From Pagrus major (taxonomy: Eukaryota > Chordata > Actinopteri > Spariformes > Sparidae): a stretch of 64,000 nt of DNA. Of this stretch, positions 24,600 through 38,200 are shown one piece after another (the first letter of the stretch is position 1; the number at the start of each line of letters is the position of its first letter). Under the pieces are notes generated by a model. The model saw only the letters and a list, made by a program, of their open reading frames with translations. It had not been told where the DNA came from and made no database searches. Where the stretch lies: contig NC_133235.1 in assembly GCF_040436345.1 (NCBI RefSeq), forward strand, positions 18,438,660 to 18,502,659, written 5' to 3'. Position numbers and translations under genes: made by a program.

Positions 24600-27309
24600 T
24601 TAGAAACTTTATTTAATACAAATATGACCACAAGCCACACTTTGTTAGCTTCATTAGGCCTGCATTTTTTTTTCTTCTTCTTACAATGTATATTGTTCTT
24701 TAAACATACTTTAAACCACATTTCTATACAAATCAAACACAGCATACACTTAAGGTATTTCTGTTGGTCAGACACAATCAAATAGCAAGCATTACCTCCA
24801 AACAGAATGAGACAAACATAGTCCCACAAACGATCATACACTTTATAAGAAATAAAACAAAAAGGCATCAAAGACAGAAGAATGTGATGATCAGCATATA
24901 TACTCGATCATTTTCCACAGCAGTCGAGTGCGAACAAACAATATTATATACCACGTATCCCAGGATCATAGAGGATGAAGTGTGATTCTTCCACACAAGA
25001 TGCTTTACTTTCATAGAAAGAATGGATTTCATTTTGTTAATCATAAGATATATCTATTTGACTTCACCAAACTAGAGAACAAGCAAACAAATCAAAGCAG
25101 AACACGCATCTTAATCGTCACAAAAACATCTGAGCTACAGAGTGAACGCGGCAACACTTCGGCGAAATAATGTCGGCTAAGGGTGACAAATGAGGATATA
25201 GCCATCATCGGAAATTGTGCTTTTTTTTTCGTTCAATGTTTCGTCTGAATCGTTTCTGATTTTTTTTTTTTAATGTTGCACTTGTGATCCATTTCAGTGG
25301 AGTGCCACATCTGCCCACAAGAAACGCAAACACACATAATGCCAGTTAAGCGCTTCAAAAAGCTTCTTGTACACAGTCAAGTATTTCCTGTTTATTTCCA
25401 AACAAGACCCAATGGCTCTTCCTCTGGTCACCAGAGGCACAGGATCAGTCTTTTCTTGCTCATTCACTCACTCACTCACACACACACTAAGGGGTAGCTC
25501 TATTCAGCACCCAAAATAAACTATTTTCTTTAAATCCCTACATTTTGTCATGCAACCTACAAACATAAACCCCCCCCTTTCAATCATTACTCATATTGAC
25601 ATGTTTCAGACAAGCTGATTTGTCTGTGGTGTCAGAAGGTCACTCACAGAACAAAGAGGTAAAACTAGAACTCTTCATCCCGCATCAATTGCATACTCGG
25701 GTCTTTTGTCTACGGAGACCTTCAGTGAAGTGCATGTAGGTGAGAGGTGTTCTGAGTTGTGTCTCTGGGTGCAGCTTGGACAAAGTGCGTTGGATAAGTC
25801 TCTAAAGCCACTGAGGGAACATAAGCAAAGGGGGAACCATCCTGTCACCCCCAACAGCAGCAGCACTCAGTGATTAGGTATGCACACACATGCACACACA
25901 CTTACATCATCCCATAGTGATCCTACACAGGACCACACAAACTGAAATCCTTCATTTTTAAGCTCTCTCCAAGATCTGCTTATTTCCACTGTTCCAACTC
26001 AAGCGTTATCTTTTACATTTACACACATATTTTAATACTAAAGCTGCGGATTGTGAGGTTTGTGCAGGAATGTGCATGTCTCTTACATGTTGAAAGTTTC
26101 ACTGTAAAACAAAGACTACAGATCGTTGTGAAAATGGGATACAAGGCCAAAAGAAAGATCGTACAAGGCCGAGCAGTTACTGTTAATCTGTGACCAACAA
26201 CACAAAATGAAGTTTTTCCACATTGCATTGGTGATAAATTACTTTTTCAGACAAGCAAAGGCATCACGATAAAAATCAATAACTTAAACATATCAATTAC
26301 CATAAATAATGACTGCATCGTTAACAAAACACACTTGATTTGCCAGAGCTTGTAGAACAGAACACATTTCAAAATAACAGCGAGACAATATACCATGAAG
26401 CTGCTTCATATTGTTTTTAAGTCACTGTATCTTTTCATACTTGTTGGCAAAAGTATGTCCCTGTTATGACCTTGAATATTCACAATACCAAACATGACTC
26501 ATTCAGTATGAACAATGCAAGCTCTGCAGGGAAAAGATGAACTAATGAATACAGTCAGTCAGGAACTGAGAACAAAACAACCTACTGTAGCTTTCTGGAA
26601 ACTATCTACTGTGTATGGTTCGTAGGTGGTGTAGTAGTCATTTGCCAGCCATTATCACTGTTTTACTTATTGTACAATGTTTTAGAACAGAATAAAGCCT
26701 CCAAATAAAGCCTGGATACCTGCGTGTAGGCAAACATTTCTACTTCCAGCACATGACTAGTGGCCAGTGTTAACTGCCTGTCTCTTTTTCAGTTTAAACG
26801 TTTCATCTTGCTTCTTCAGGGCTTTCAGATAATGTGAAAAACTCAAGAAAACAATGTCTTTTCCTTCTGCACAGCTCAGACTGCTGAGGGCTAATGCCTC
26901 GTGTGGGGCTTCAGTTGCTTCCCTGATGGCAAATGCAGATCATCCTGTTTGCTGGAGAGAAAGGATGGGTCTCAGATCTTTATCCCTTTACAGTGATTGG
27001 GACTAAACAGTGAGGAACGATGATAATTTAGTCGTGATTAGTCTCTCGTCTCTCAGGGATGAACATTTTTATGGATTAGTCACCAGGATTTACTGTTCTG
27101 GAGATGCTTTTACTCATCTCTATTAGCTAATTACAGTTAACAAGATTTTTTTCTGTTTATGGTAATAACCCTGTTTCTGAGTTGTGCGTGTGTACGTCTG
27201 AGTTGTTGTTGTTGTTGGAAAGTTTGGGTTTCAGTTCATGTGTTTCCTGGAGATGCGTTCACAGTCCAATTGCATGTCTATGAATACCTGTGTATCCATA
27301 TAAACTGGA
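24600..27309 (-). other. lpin2: Probable lpin2 3' UTR (about 2.7 kb)
   Basis: No coding signal is seen between the lipin-2 stop and an AATAAA on the minus strand at 24608-24613. Mammalian LPIN2 also has a multi-kilobase 3' UTR, so this interval is the likely one; the exact end is an inference. It contains T- and CA-rich runs (for example CA repeats at 24575-24591 just beyond it). Some other minus-strand AATAAA-like sites inside could give shorter forms. Confidence 0.5.
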
Positions 27310-30300
27310 TCAGAGCAGTTCATCGGGGTTGATGACTGGTATGGGCTGCCTCCAGTAACAGAAGGAGCTGTACTCTGGCATGACAAAGGCCTCGTTCTGC
27401 TCTTTACTCAACAGAGGGAACACGTGCTCCACCAGCTCACTGAGCCTGCTGTAACTATGGAGAAAGAGACGACAAACGTAGGGATAGACAGAGACAGAGA
27501 GTAGAATATTTAGATAAATACTGGATAAATACTAGAACAATTATTCTCTTAGCTAGTTAGCAATCGATAACAAAAATAAACTGCAGAATTCTTCAAAAAA
27601 GAAATGCAGAGATTAGTCAATTAATCAATTAAAAGAAAAGCGTCAAATATTTTGGTAATTAATTAATTAATTAATTGTTACAGTCAGTTTTAGAGCATAA
27701 ATCTCAAATAGTTGCTGGTTCCAGCTTCTTAAATATATGGATCTGCTGCTTTCCCTTATCCCTTATGATAGTAAATGGAGATTTTTGGGTCACTGGTTGG
27801 AAAGAAGAAGTGATTTGAAGACATCAATTTACATCAAATAGTGATGAGCATTTGTCACTTTTTTTTTTTACAATTCATAAACTAATTGTTAAAATAACTG
27901 GCAGACTAATCAATAATTAAAATAATCGTTAGTTGCAGCCCGATATTAATTAAGATGCCTAAATACAGGAAGTAAAACTTAAGCCGCATTAACCACTTGA
28001 GGGCAGCGAAACAAGCGTACACAACACTGACATCATCTGGTTGTTATGGCTCATGTGTTCGGAAACAGCTGCTTGTTTACACATCTGCCTAACACTAAGC
28101 AACATGAGCATACATTTAAAATCGTTTCCCCGGCCAGGAGACAAGCTGAAGTCATACATTCACGTTCCCTTTAGCTCTGTTTTGTTCACCACCCAGGGAA
28201 AATATCTGGCTGTTTGGCTGCTAAATGCTCCACAATGTTAATCAGCTTATCACTAACAGTCTGTCTTTTGTTGGGTGCAATCAGAGTGATTGATCAGATC
28301 TTTCATTGGTGTTGCCATCTGATGCTAGGAAGAGTTTGATAAGAGCAGTGAGAGTAAACCAAAACAATACGCTGAAAGATACTAAAAAGTTGCATTTAAC
28401 TGGTTAGAACTGCAGAGTAGCATGATAAATCCCTGCAGGTTCCTCACTGCAACTGACCGTTTTCACATTACACAAAGTAAGTTGATCCTTCGTTAACACT
28501 ACATTGATGTATGACTAATAAACTAAATTGATATAATTAGTGCAGCTTTCAGCTAATCTTTTAATCTCTTAAAATATCCCATGTGGTGGGTACTTTATCA
28601 GATATTATAAAAGATATTATAACAAAGAGTTTGGTTCTGAATTAGTTCTAAGAAAAGTGCAGTCAGTTAATATACTTACGAGGACTTGTTTCCCTTGGTC
28701 TGTTCCTGAATCAGCTCTCCCTTGGGATTGACTGTGAAGATCCTACACACTGGAACTCCCACCTCTTTATAGGCAAACACATCCTGTGCGGGGACAAAAT
28801 GGCGTAAGTCAATCTGTGATCCAAATTTAGGAAAGTAAGTGCAACTGAAATTAAAAACACAGGACTTGCTAAACTCCACAATTAAGTTTTCAGATGCTAA
28901 TTATTCAATTATGACACAAAATGTTCTGGTCTTGTTTCTTTACGGCAAAGGCCTTAGTATTACACAAGAACCCAACCCCTTCATAGCCATCTTTGGGTAC
29001 CCCGTATACCAGTCAGCTTCACTAACAAGCTCAGCTTCACAACATCCAAATGTTTGGATGTTGTTTTTGTTTCACTCATTGCCTGTGGACTTACTCTGTT
29101 ACAGTGGAAAAGCCCAAATCCACCATCCAACATATCCTGGCTGACTGATTTAATGTGCTTTCCGTCACTAGAAAAGGTGAAACTTTCCCTGAGAGGTTTA
29201 TCTGCCAATATATACAAAGACGACAGCCTTGCATCTATTTTTTTAAGTAAGCACCGTGAACATCCTTCCTACTGTATTTTCCTGTTTTATTTATTTTTGT
29301 GGTTTATTTATTTTGTTTTCTTATCTCTTTCTAAGTATCTTTTTATTTGATATTTGTACAATACTGGTTTCTAATAAAACTACATGAAAAAATGCATTTT
29401 TTTCTTTCAGATAAAGTATGTAATTTAAGCTGTTATTTAAATAGTTAAAAATTAGCCACTGGGCTTTTAAAAGCCAACTGAGAACACACCTGATTATATC
29501 ATTTTCAGCAAGTAGCTCTCATACATAATACACACTGGTACAAACTGACATAAGCACAGTAATAACATTAACCACAGATTTCCTGTGTGTGTTCCACCTA
29601 ATGCACGTAATGGCAATATTTCTGAGACTGAATGTTTTGGTAAGTACAAGACTGTGTTCATGTTTGTGTGTGTTAGTTTTGTGTTTTCTTTTCTTTGGCG
29701 TGCGTTACAGGCAGACAGAGATTTCATGGCTGACCCAGTGCCTAATCTGGGTGTTGGTGTTTATGCAGCTGAAGACGGGACGCTGTGCCCGGCTTGAGCT
29801 CCCTTCCACAGACGATGTCACATGGGACCAAACTCCGCCAGTGACCTCAGCTCAGGTTCAGCCCAGAGCTGATTTCATATGTTTGTGTCTGCTAATTGAT
29901 AGCCAAAGTGTCATGTTGATCTCACAAGACATCATGTCTGCATCGACTTCTGGAAAACCCAGCTCCCTGACATGTAACGAGTGAGCGCTTTAATGTCTGG
30001 TAGTCTGACTTCTCACACATCCATTAACTCACATTAGTTCTATTCCCAAAGGCGGCGTAGAATGGCTGCTTGTTATGCTGGAACAGGTTCTTGATATCTG
30101 TAAGGCATTCAATCTTGAAGATCTCTGGTTTCTTCTCAATGACCTCCCTGAAACAAACAGAATTTGATTAGACTCACATATGCATGTCCTTATCATGGGT
30201 CAACCTTCACATACAGTAGGCTTACATGTAATATACTGTGCAAAGCATCTAAAAAACCCACAAGTTAAAGTATAACCTAAATGCAGGGATGGTATGGATG

Positions 30301-32292
30301 TCTCTGTTACATGCAAATGAAAGCCAGAGGGTCATGTAAATAATGCAAATGTATGCAACCTGAAGACATCACACAATAATCCACATGCTGCAGGTTGCTC
30401 TGGCCACACACGGTAAAGGTCAAAGAAAACACAACTAAACTGGTAACAAAACGGAAAGTTTGTTTTCTTGTGCTGACCTTTGACAGGGCATGGGTGCAAC
30501 TAAGAAAAAACACTGGCTTTGGACATGTTACGTTCATGGAATTTATAATGGGCCTGTATGGGATAATAACACACTGTCTGTCTGTGTGTGTTGTGTGCTC
30601 ACAGTATTTAATTAAGCCAGACGGAAGGAGATGGGCACAATAATTTAGCAATGCAACAAGCCCCTGACATTTATGTCCATGTAAATCTACAGCTATAACA
30701 ATATATGTGGTGTTATAGTTGTTTAATTAACTTGACATTAACATATGCTGACATTAACTGTTGCTGAGCTCCATAAAATACTAACTCTGGATCAGCCACA
30801 TGTATTAAATCTTGTTTACCGAGACCAGAATTTTTTTGGATCAATTCCCAGCTGAATTGTGCAATGAATACAGAAATTCTTTCTCTGTGTCACTTGGAAC
30901 TTCCAGTCAATCAATCAAACTTTATTCATATAGAGCCAATTCACAACAAACGTTATCTCATGACGCTTCTCAATTTGGGATTCTCTTTATGGTGAAAAAT
31001 GTAGACAAATGACAGCCCTCTCCTATGATAATCCTCAGCTCAGTACTACACAGAAATAAGCAAGCTGCCATTCTCTTAAGTTTAACTGGCTAATGAACAA
31101 ACTTGTCAATCACACATCTAATGTGATGCCGTGAAGGCTTTCCTGCGTTTGTGAAGAAGCAATTCACAGGTTTTCAGAAAAGACTGTCCAAACCAGGAAA
31201 TAAAAAAGAACGAATAAAGTTAAGAGACAGCAAGAAAATACTGGGTAAGAGTATATTTCTAGGCAAGGCTACCAACACAGCTATTCACTTAGACTTGAAT
31301 TTTCAGTAGCCTTAGCACCCACAGCATATGAAAGGCTAATATTAATGAATGTGGATTTGGAGAGGATTTGGAGTCTGAGAAACTTGAGGATATCTAATCT
31401 GTAATTAAGTTGGCAGACAAAAAGGATTATAGCTTGAAGGGAGACAAATACCAGGTGGTTTGAAATCCGAATTAAGATTTGGTGATAAGGAGGATTTAAT
31501 GTATGTGATGCCTTTGGGAATAAGAGGTATTTGGCTTTATGACACCGGGATTCATAGCGATTATATTGCATGTTATTCTTATACCTGTGGAAAGCAGAGA
31601 AAAGGCTGCTGGGAGACAGCATGAGAGGTCCCCGGGGTAGAATAGTGCCTCCGTCATTGACCCACTGCAGGTAACCTCTTGTCATGTCTGCCATGCCGAT
31701 AGCCCGTGCTGAGCAGTACAAGAACTTGTAGCCGTTCCTGCCAAAGGAGAGAGCTCATTAATGGCTGTTCCACTACAGTTAAATATCATGACCATCATTA
31801 GCAACTACTAAGAATAGCACTTTAATTAGATCACTTATATCAGTTACTTTCATTATGTGCAGAAGTCATACGAATTAAATGAACATTTTACTGAGGAAAG
31901 ATTATATTTGTAATTACTACTAATAGTCGTTACAGCCCATTTCCTCTTATTTGTATTACATTTTCTATGCTCTGCCTAACTAAAGCAGCAGAGGATATTC
32001 ATGGCGCTTTTACTTTCGACAACAATTCTGTCCTGATTATAGTTAAACTTCCTGAGTCATCCACCACAAAGCACCCCACGCAAAACACAGCGAGAAAATA
32101 TCCACTCCACAGGGAGACGGTTGGGAATCAAAACTGAGACAGTGCAAACTACTGACCAACCATTCACCTTTCCTCTGTGATTAATCAGTGTTGTAAAGCA
32201 CTTACTCAGCTACTGAGTGGTAGAGCTTGGCAATGCCCTGGTGGGTCCAGTCCTTCCCCAACTGTGGCAGGATTTGTCCAAACACATCTGAC
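27310..32292 (-). CDS. lpin2: lpin2 last five coding exons: C-LIP catalytic domain
   Basis: Exons 32206-32292, 31585-31737, 30033-30147, 28680-28783 and 27310-27454. They encode [91 protein letters not shown] and the tail [19 protein letters not shown]. These are the remaining HAD-fold motifs of lipin phosphatases. The conserved leucine that begins the LxxIL co-regulator motif is phenylalanine here (FGQIL, 721-725). The stop TGA is at 27310-27312. Confidence 0.95.
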
Positions 32293-35200
32293 CTAAAGCA
32301 TTTAACAAACACATACAAACATTTGTAACATATAGGCAGAGATATTCCATCTGCCAAAGACATCACTGAGAAATGTAGCAGATGTAAAGTGAGAGTCAAA
32401 TAAAACATGAGCGTGAAATAAAATAAAGCAGATCAGTGGTGCAGACCGTTCTAAGAAGGTCACATAAAGCACCATAACTACTATTCATCATAAAAAGGGA
32501 ACGTTATAGGCTGTTCCCCACTAATGAGGATTACAGGCCCATAGGCGAGGCACTGTCTCAACCTCAACTTATGTCTGTGTGTACAGACTGAAATGTAAAT
32601 GGGCTCATTATAGTCCATATGCTCTTTGCCCAGTTATTCAAAGAAAGCCACATGTCACAGGTTGGCCTAAAGGGTCACAGAGATAATAAGCTCCAGTCAG
32701 TCTGGACCTGTTTGATGTTGACCACCTATGAAGTGATGAATGGGCGTCAAAAGAGATGGAGCCAGATTTGAGCTAATTAAAAAGCTTTAGATAAATGCAA
32801 CTGGATTATGGACTTAATATCTGCTAGCTGACAAGGACTTGAAACTGTCCATGGTAATGAAGCTGCTATGGAAACTGCACAAGATGTCTAAGGAGGGAAA
32901 TGAAATGTGCTGTTAAACTAATTCATCATCCTTTTATGTATTTCTTCATCATCCAACCTATCCAATGTTCTCTGAAGTCACTGATCATTCACCTGCTGGC
33001 CACCATCTGTGGTGATCACATTAGTCATCAAATAAGGCGCCTCATTTATATATTCATACATACACAGTATGAAGGCACTCTATAGATACCAGAGGACCAT
33101 AATGACTAATAAAATTGCACTTTTGCAGATGCTGTCTTGTCAATGCACAAAAATACTTCCTTTCTTAAAAAGACAAACTAGATATCCACTGTATTTTAGA
33201 AAAAGTGATACAGGCTTCTGGGTTGGCCTACAAACACATGTCATCCCTACAGCACTCTATTATGAGCACACACAGGCTGATATGCAACCAAAGGGAACTA
33301 AGAGTGAACTAACCACAATCAGTATGCTTAAATATCTGGTTTCCCTACTTTCACTGAAAGCTATTTTACCACAGTGTAGTAACATTAAAGTAGAATAATA
33401 ACTCAGTTAGGTTCAGCATCATTACTCTCCTCAGATGAAATGGTTTGCGGGGGCACGTACTTGGTGATGGTGCCATCAATGTCAGAGATGATGACTTTGT
33501 CATCCCAGTTCCACAGGTAGATGGTGCCCTCGCAGCGGCATGTGCCCTGGTATTGGGTGGTGATGCTAAACGTCACATCATTAGGTCCCTCCTTCAGTTT
33601 CAGACTGGCCTGGTAACACAAAGAAAACAGTGAAGGCATCTGGAGGCACAGGCAATTTCATTCACTAACATGTGGCCCTGCAGTGCGGGCATTACTCTCC
33701 AGTATGATTTGTTTTGCCACAGTACAATGAACATGTGCAGGTCTTTAGAGCCCCCTACAGACTGTATGTGGAGAAAACACTATGATGTTAATAACTAGCC
33801 AGCAGAGGGAGCTCTACACTACAAAATAAAGCCTTTCAAGTACAAATCCCATTGAGTTATATACACCGTTTGTAATCTGAGCAATCATCTATTCTCAAAA
33901 CAGGCAACATTTTAATTTGAAAATCAAACTCTCAAATTAAAGTCCAACTCAAAATTGTTATAAAAGTTATTAGGCAGAAGAATGCTAAAAGAAGTAGGCT
34001 TGAGCATTTTGAGGACGGAAAAGAATGCACTTACTATCTGATCAGAAGAGAGGCGTAGCGACTTCCTGTAAGTGTGTGGGCTGGGGTGGTGCTGACTTTC
34101 AACTGGCTGCAGTCTCTCCTGACAGGATACAGCGCTCACCTCCTTGGATTCTTCATCACTGGATGAGTCTCCTGCTTTCGGCCTACAGGGAAACAAAACC
34201 ATTTATCACTAAAACAAACAAAACATGCTGTTGTAATATGTTTTGGGACTTTGATTTTTTTAATTATATTGTGCAATTTCTAAACTGTTCAAGACATGAA
34301 GCTGATTAAATTAATCAAATAAAATATCACTTCACATAATCAGCCCTTCATTATCTACCAATATAATATGATTATGTGAGTTGTCATAAAACAACATGTT
34401 TATGAAACTTTGGATTTTTTACGATGTCACAACAGTTCAGCGTGTCACTGAACTCGTATCTTAAGTATCAATAAATTCTTGGTTCCACTTACGGCAAGGG
34501 CAGTTTCTCCTGAGACATGGAGGGTCCTTCCTCCTCCAGATGAGAGTCCTCCTTAGTTTCAAGCTTGGTCTCCGACTGAAATAATAAACAGGAAAATATC
34601 CCGACATATGAAGTAGATATCAAAACGAATGACTGGACACAAAAAAGCTTTGTACTTATGACACTTCTGAAAGCATGTGCACACCTGCTTGATTGTACTA
34701 TCTGCCCTCTTTCGCCAGAACCACCAGCGGCCTGACTTCTTTGGCATTTTCTCCTTCACCCAGGCCTCCTCTGTAGCCTAAGAAAAACAAGAAGACAAGA
34801 CAAATAACAATGAGCTACTTGCCAATTCATATAGAAGACATAGAAGTACTGAAACACATAGAACAGAAAACCAAGATCACAGTTACCTTTGGTAAATTCT
34901 TCTGAAATGCTTGTAGACTCAGAATCAAAGGTGCAGCTAGTGTCCAATTATAATACCTGAGAAAAACACAGACATTGATTAAGAGAAAATATTACATTAT
35001 ATCTCTCCAGTACCATTCACAAGTTATATATAAATGCTTACTTACCTATTTCCTATCTTCACTACCAGGTTGGGGTTATCTATAATTGCTGGGCTTTCAG
35101 CAAATTCATGATAGGTGATGATATGCTCCATGAACCTTTCTGCAAACACAGAAGGAAGAGGAACATTAATTAGAGACAGAAGATGGAAAGGTCAGTGGTG

Positions 35201-38200
35201 GCGAGCCATAACGTCTTACTTAAAGCCACACAGAAAGGTCAGGAAACTTTTTCTTCCATCAGCCACATCAATTGAGAAGAGAAGAGTGTATGTATGTAGA
35301 TAACCATATAAGTGTAATTATTTGACACTGAGAAAGATCAGAGAGAAAGACAGAGTTGTCAAGAGACAAGAGACAAAGTACTGTTGGGATTCAACCCTTA
35401 TAAAATAGACTAGATGGGCTTAAAAAGAAATATTGGGGCAGCATTGGTATCATTTCACATTCAAAGATTAATTTTTGTCTAGAAAAAAAGACTGCACCCA
35501 CAGTGGCTGGAGGCCTTTTTTAATGTGGCAAATACAGTATGGAAAATTTTTAGTTACACAATGAATGTAGTATGTCTCCACTGGCTTTCTATCCTAAATG
35601 AAAGTACTAAGTGCACTTTCAGTTACATTTTTTATGAGTGCCATTCCGATGTACCTTTGGATATTTCAGCATTTTCTGTGAGGCCTCCACACAGAGAAAG
35701 AGTGACGTCGGGGAGGTCACTCGCTGAGTCAGACAGACACTCTGTCCCGCTGTCAGCTGCTGCACTGCCCACAGACTGTGGAGACTGTGATCCAGAACGC
35801 ATCTCAGAGTCCATCCAGTGCTTCGTCGCTGCCTCAGACTCACTGAAGCAACACAAGAGAACAACACGTCATGATACTTGTCTTTAAGGCTTTTAAGAGA
35901 AAGAATATTTATGCAATGTTTAGTTTTTAAAAGACCACATTTAACTTTTGATTTTTAATTACAACAGGTCAAGCAGTGACATTAATAAGGTGCCTCTTTC
36001 ATGATCTAACCTCTTAGGAAAATATCGTGCAGCGACATCAGGTTCAAGTACATTCAGGTCATCTAGGTAGATATCCTCAGGACCCTGATGCTGGCTCCTC
36101 TTTGGGACACCTTCTTTCAACAACAGAATTTGTATCTGTTAATATACAATAATAGCTTGAGCTAACCAAGAGAAAAATTGGTAACGGATAAGCACAAACC
36201 CACCTTTCTTCTTCGAGGGTGAATCGCTCAGTTGGCTGTTACAAGGGGTGGACGTTGCAACACTGGATGGCAGGACATCCAGGGGCTCTGCTGGGGTTAT
36301 AGGACTCAGAGAGGTTACGGTGCTGACAGATGCAAGAGGATTCACGGGTGTAACGGTGGTGATAGGGGTGCGTGGCTCGGGCTTGACGATGGTACACACT
36401 GAGGAGGAGGGGGCAGCTTCTTCCTTTTCAATATCTGTCTCGTTCTCCATGGCCTCAGAGCTGAGGATGACGCGGAAGTGGGTGCTCTCTGATGGGGTGA
36501 TGGTCACTGTTTTTAGTAGTTCTGGTTTCTCTTTTTTGGTGACCTGGAGATTGGATATCAGGGGGACAGTAACTAAGACGAGAGTATACTGAAAAAGCAG
36601 AGGCTGCATTACAGTAAAGTGATGTAATTTTCTGAACTAACTAGACTGTCCTACTCGTGTTAATACTTGCCTTTACCCACTTAGTTATTATACACGACTA
36701 TAGCGATGATTATTTATCAAAAATCTTATCGTGTTAAAATTTTGTGAAAGCACCAATACCCCTCACTGTATTCTAGTTGCAATATTGATAACAAGGTATT
36801 TGATTAAAAAAATTATGATATTTGATTTTGTCGCCCAGTCTTAGCATTTATAAGTGCTTTTGAGGAGATTTCAAAATATACAGCCTAAAAATATCACAGG
36901 TTTTTTAAGGCCATGTTGCCCAGCCCTACTGGAAAGAAGGGCTTACCCTGGTTGTTTCCGGAAACTCTCCCCAGGTCCACTGCATGTGGGACTCAGCTCT
37001 GAGCAAACTCTCTGAGGGCCTGACCATCAATTCAGAGTCACTCTTAGGAGAAAAGGCCTGAGACAAGCCGTGACTGAGAGGGAAAGAAAAACAAATGCAA
37101 ACAATAAACAAGATGAAGTTTATTTACTCGTCTCTGCTACGCCTTAGCTGATGGCTCTATGTTCATGTCAATACATACCTGTCGTCTGCCGGCCAGTCCC
37201 CATCAGACAGTGGATAACCATCAAGGTTGTGTCTGGCTGCGGGTAATTTGGGGTCAATGTCTCGCATTGTGGTCACTGATGGTGACCTAATAAAGGGTGA
37301 AACAGACACATTATTTAGATAAATAAAGCCATTTCTACTTCTACAGATCTAGGCTACCTACAGCAGTGAGCATCGGTCCCGAACCCACCTTGAGACACGC
37401 ACTGCAGCTTCCTCATCAGAGCTCAGGTCCATCTCAAAGATCTCCTCATTTTGCCCATTGCCGGACATAGCAGCAGTCGTAGCAGCAGGTGCATTAGCAG
37501 CAATAGCATTACCAGTAGTGACTGACATCGGCGGGGTCAGCTCCTCTCTTCGGGGGTCTCCTTTGTGCTTCTTCCTCCGTCTCTTCTTCTTTTTTGTGGC
37601 CGTGGTGCTCGGAGCTGGGGGCTCGGGTGTGTCCTCTGGGTCAACGGGGTCATCCTCCAGATCTTTTGCTGCCCTGTGTTCAACCTCTGACATCCAGAAC
37701 AGGTGACTCTCGGTGGGGATTGGGGAGGTGGCCAGGTGGGCAGGGACAATCTGCTAAAGGATAGAACAAGAAAATAAGAACTTGAGGCTTAAGATAAACA
37801 AGTGCAAACCAAAGCAGAATGAATTGGTTTTGACATTGGTGTCAAATCCTGTGACTCAAGTCCAGGGTCACTGCTGAGCTGTCACAATGAGAGTTCAAAA
37901 AGCTTGAGCAAGAGGTCACTTGTAGAATGTAGGAACTGCAATGGAGTGATCGCCTCACACAAACAATGCCCTGCACTTGTTCGTCAAGAATGTTAAAGTT
38001 GTTGGCTCAAGGCATCTTGAGACACTGTCTTTCTGGTGTAGAGACTACAAAAACCATGCTAGTATGATCACCCTTATGAGTATGGAATATCTTCAAATAA
38101 ATACTTCAGACAGATCTCACTGAATAACAAACACATCAAAAGGATGCTGACTTTGGCTACGGGGCTAACACACAAAACAATCTAATTCCGAAAGAAGTTA

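Noticed and set aside
32206..32287. Acceptor at 32287 for the lpin2 exon after DIDGT
   Set aside because: It breaks the frame with the preceding exon. The acceptor at 32292 gives [16 protein letters not shown] in frame.
36947..37057. Acceptor at 37057 for the lpin2 SPKSDSEL exon
   Set aside because: It leads to a stop after the join. The acceptor at 37073 restores frame and adds SHGLSQ.
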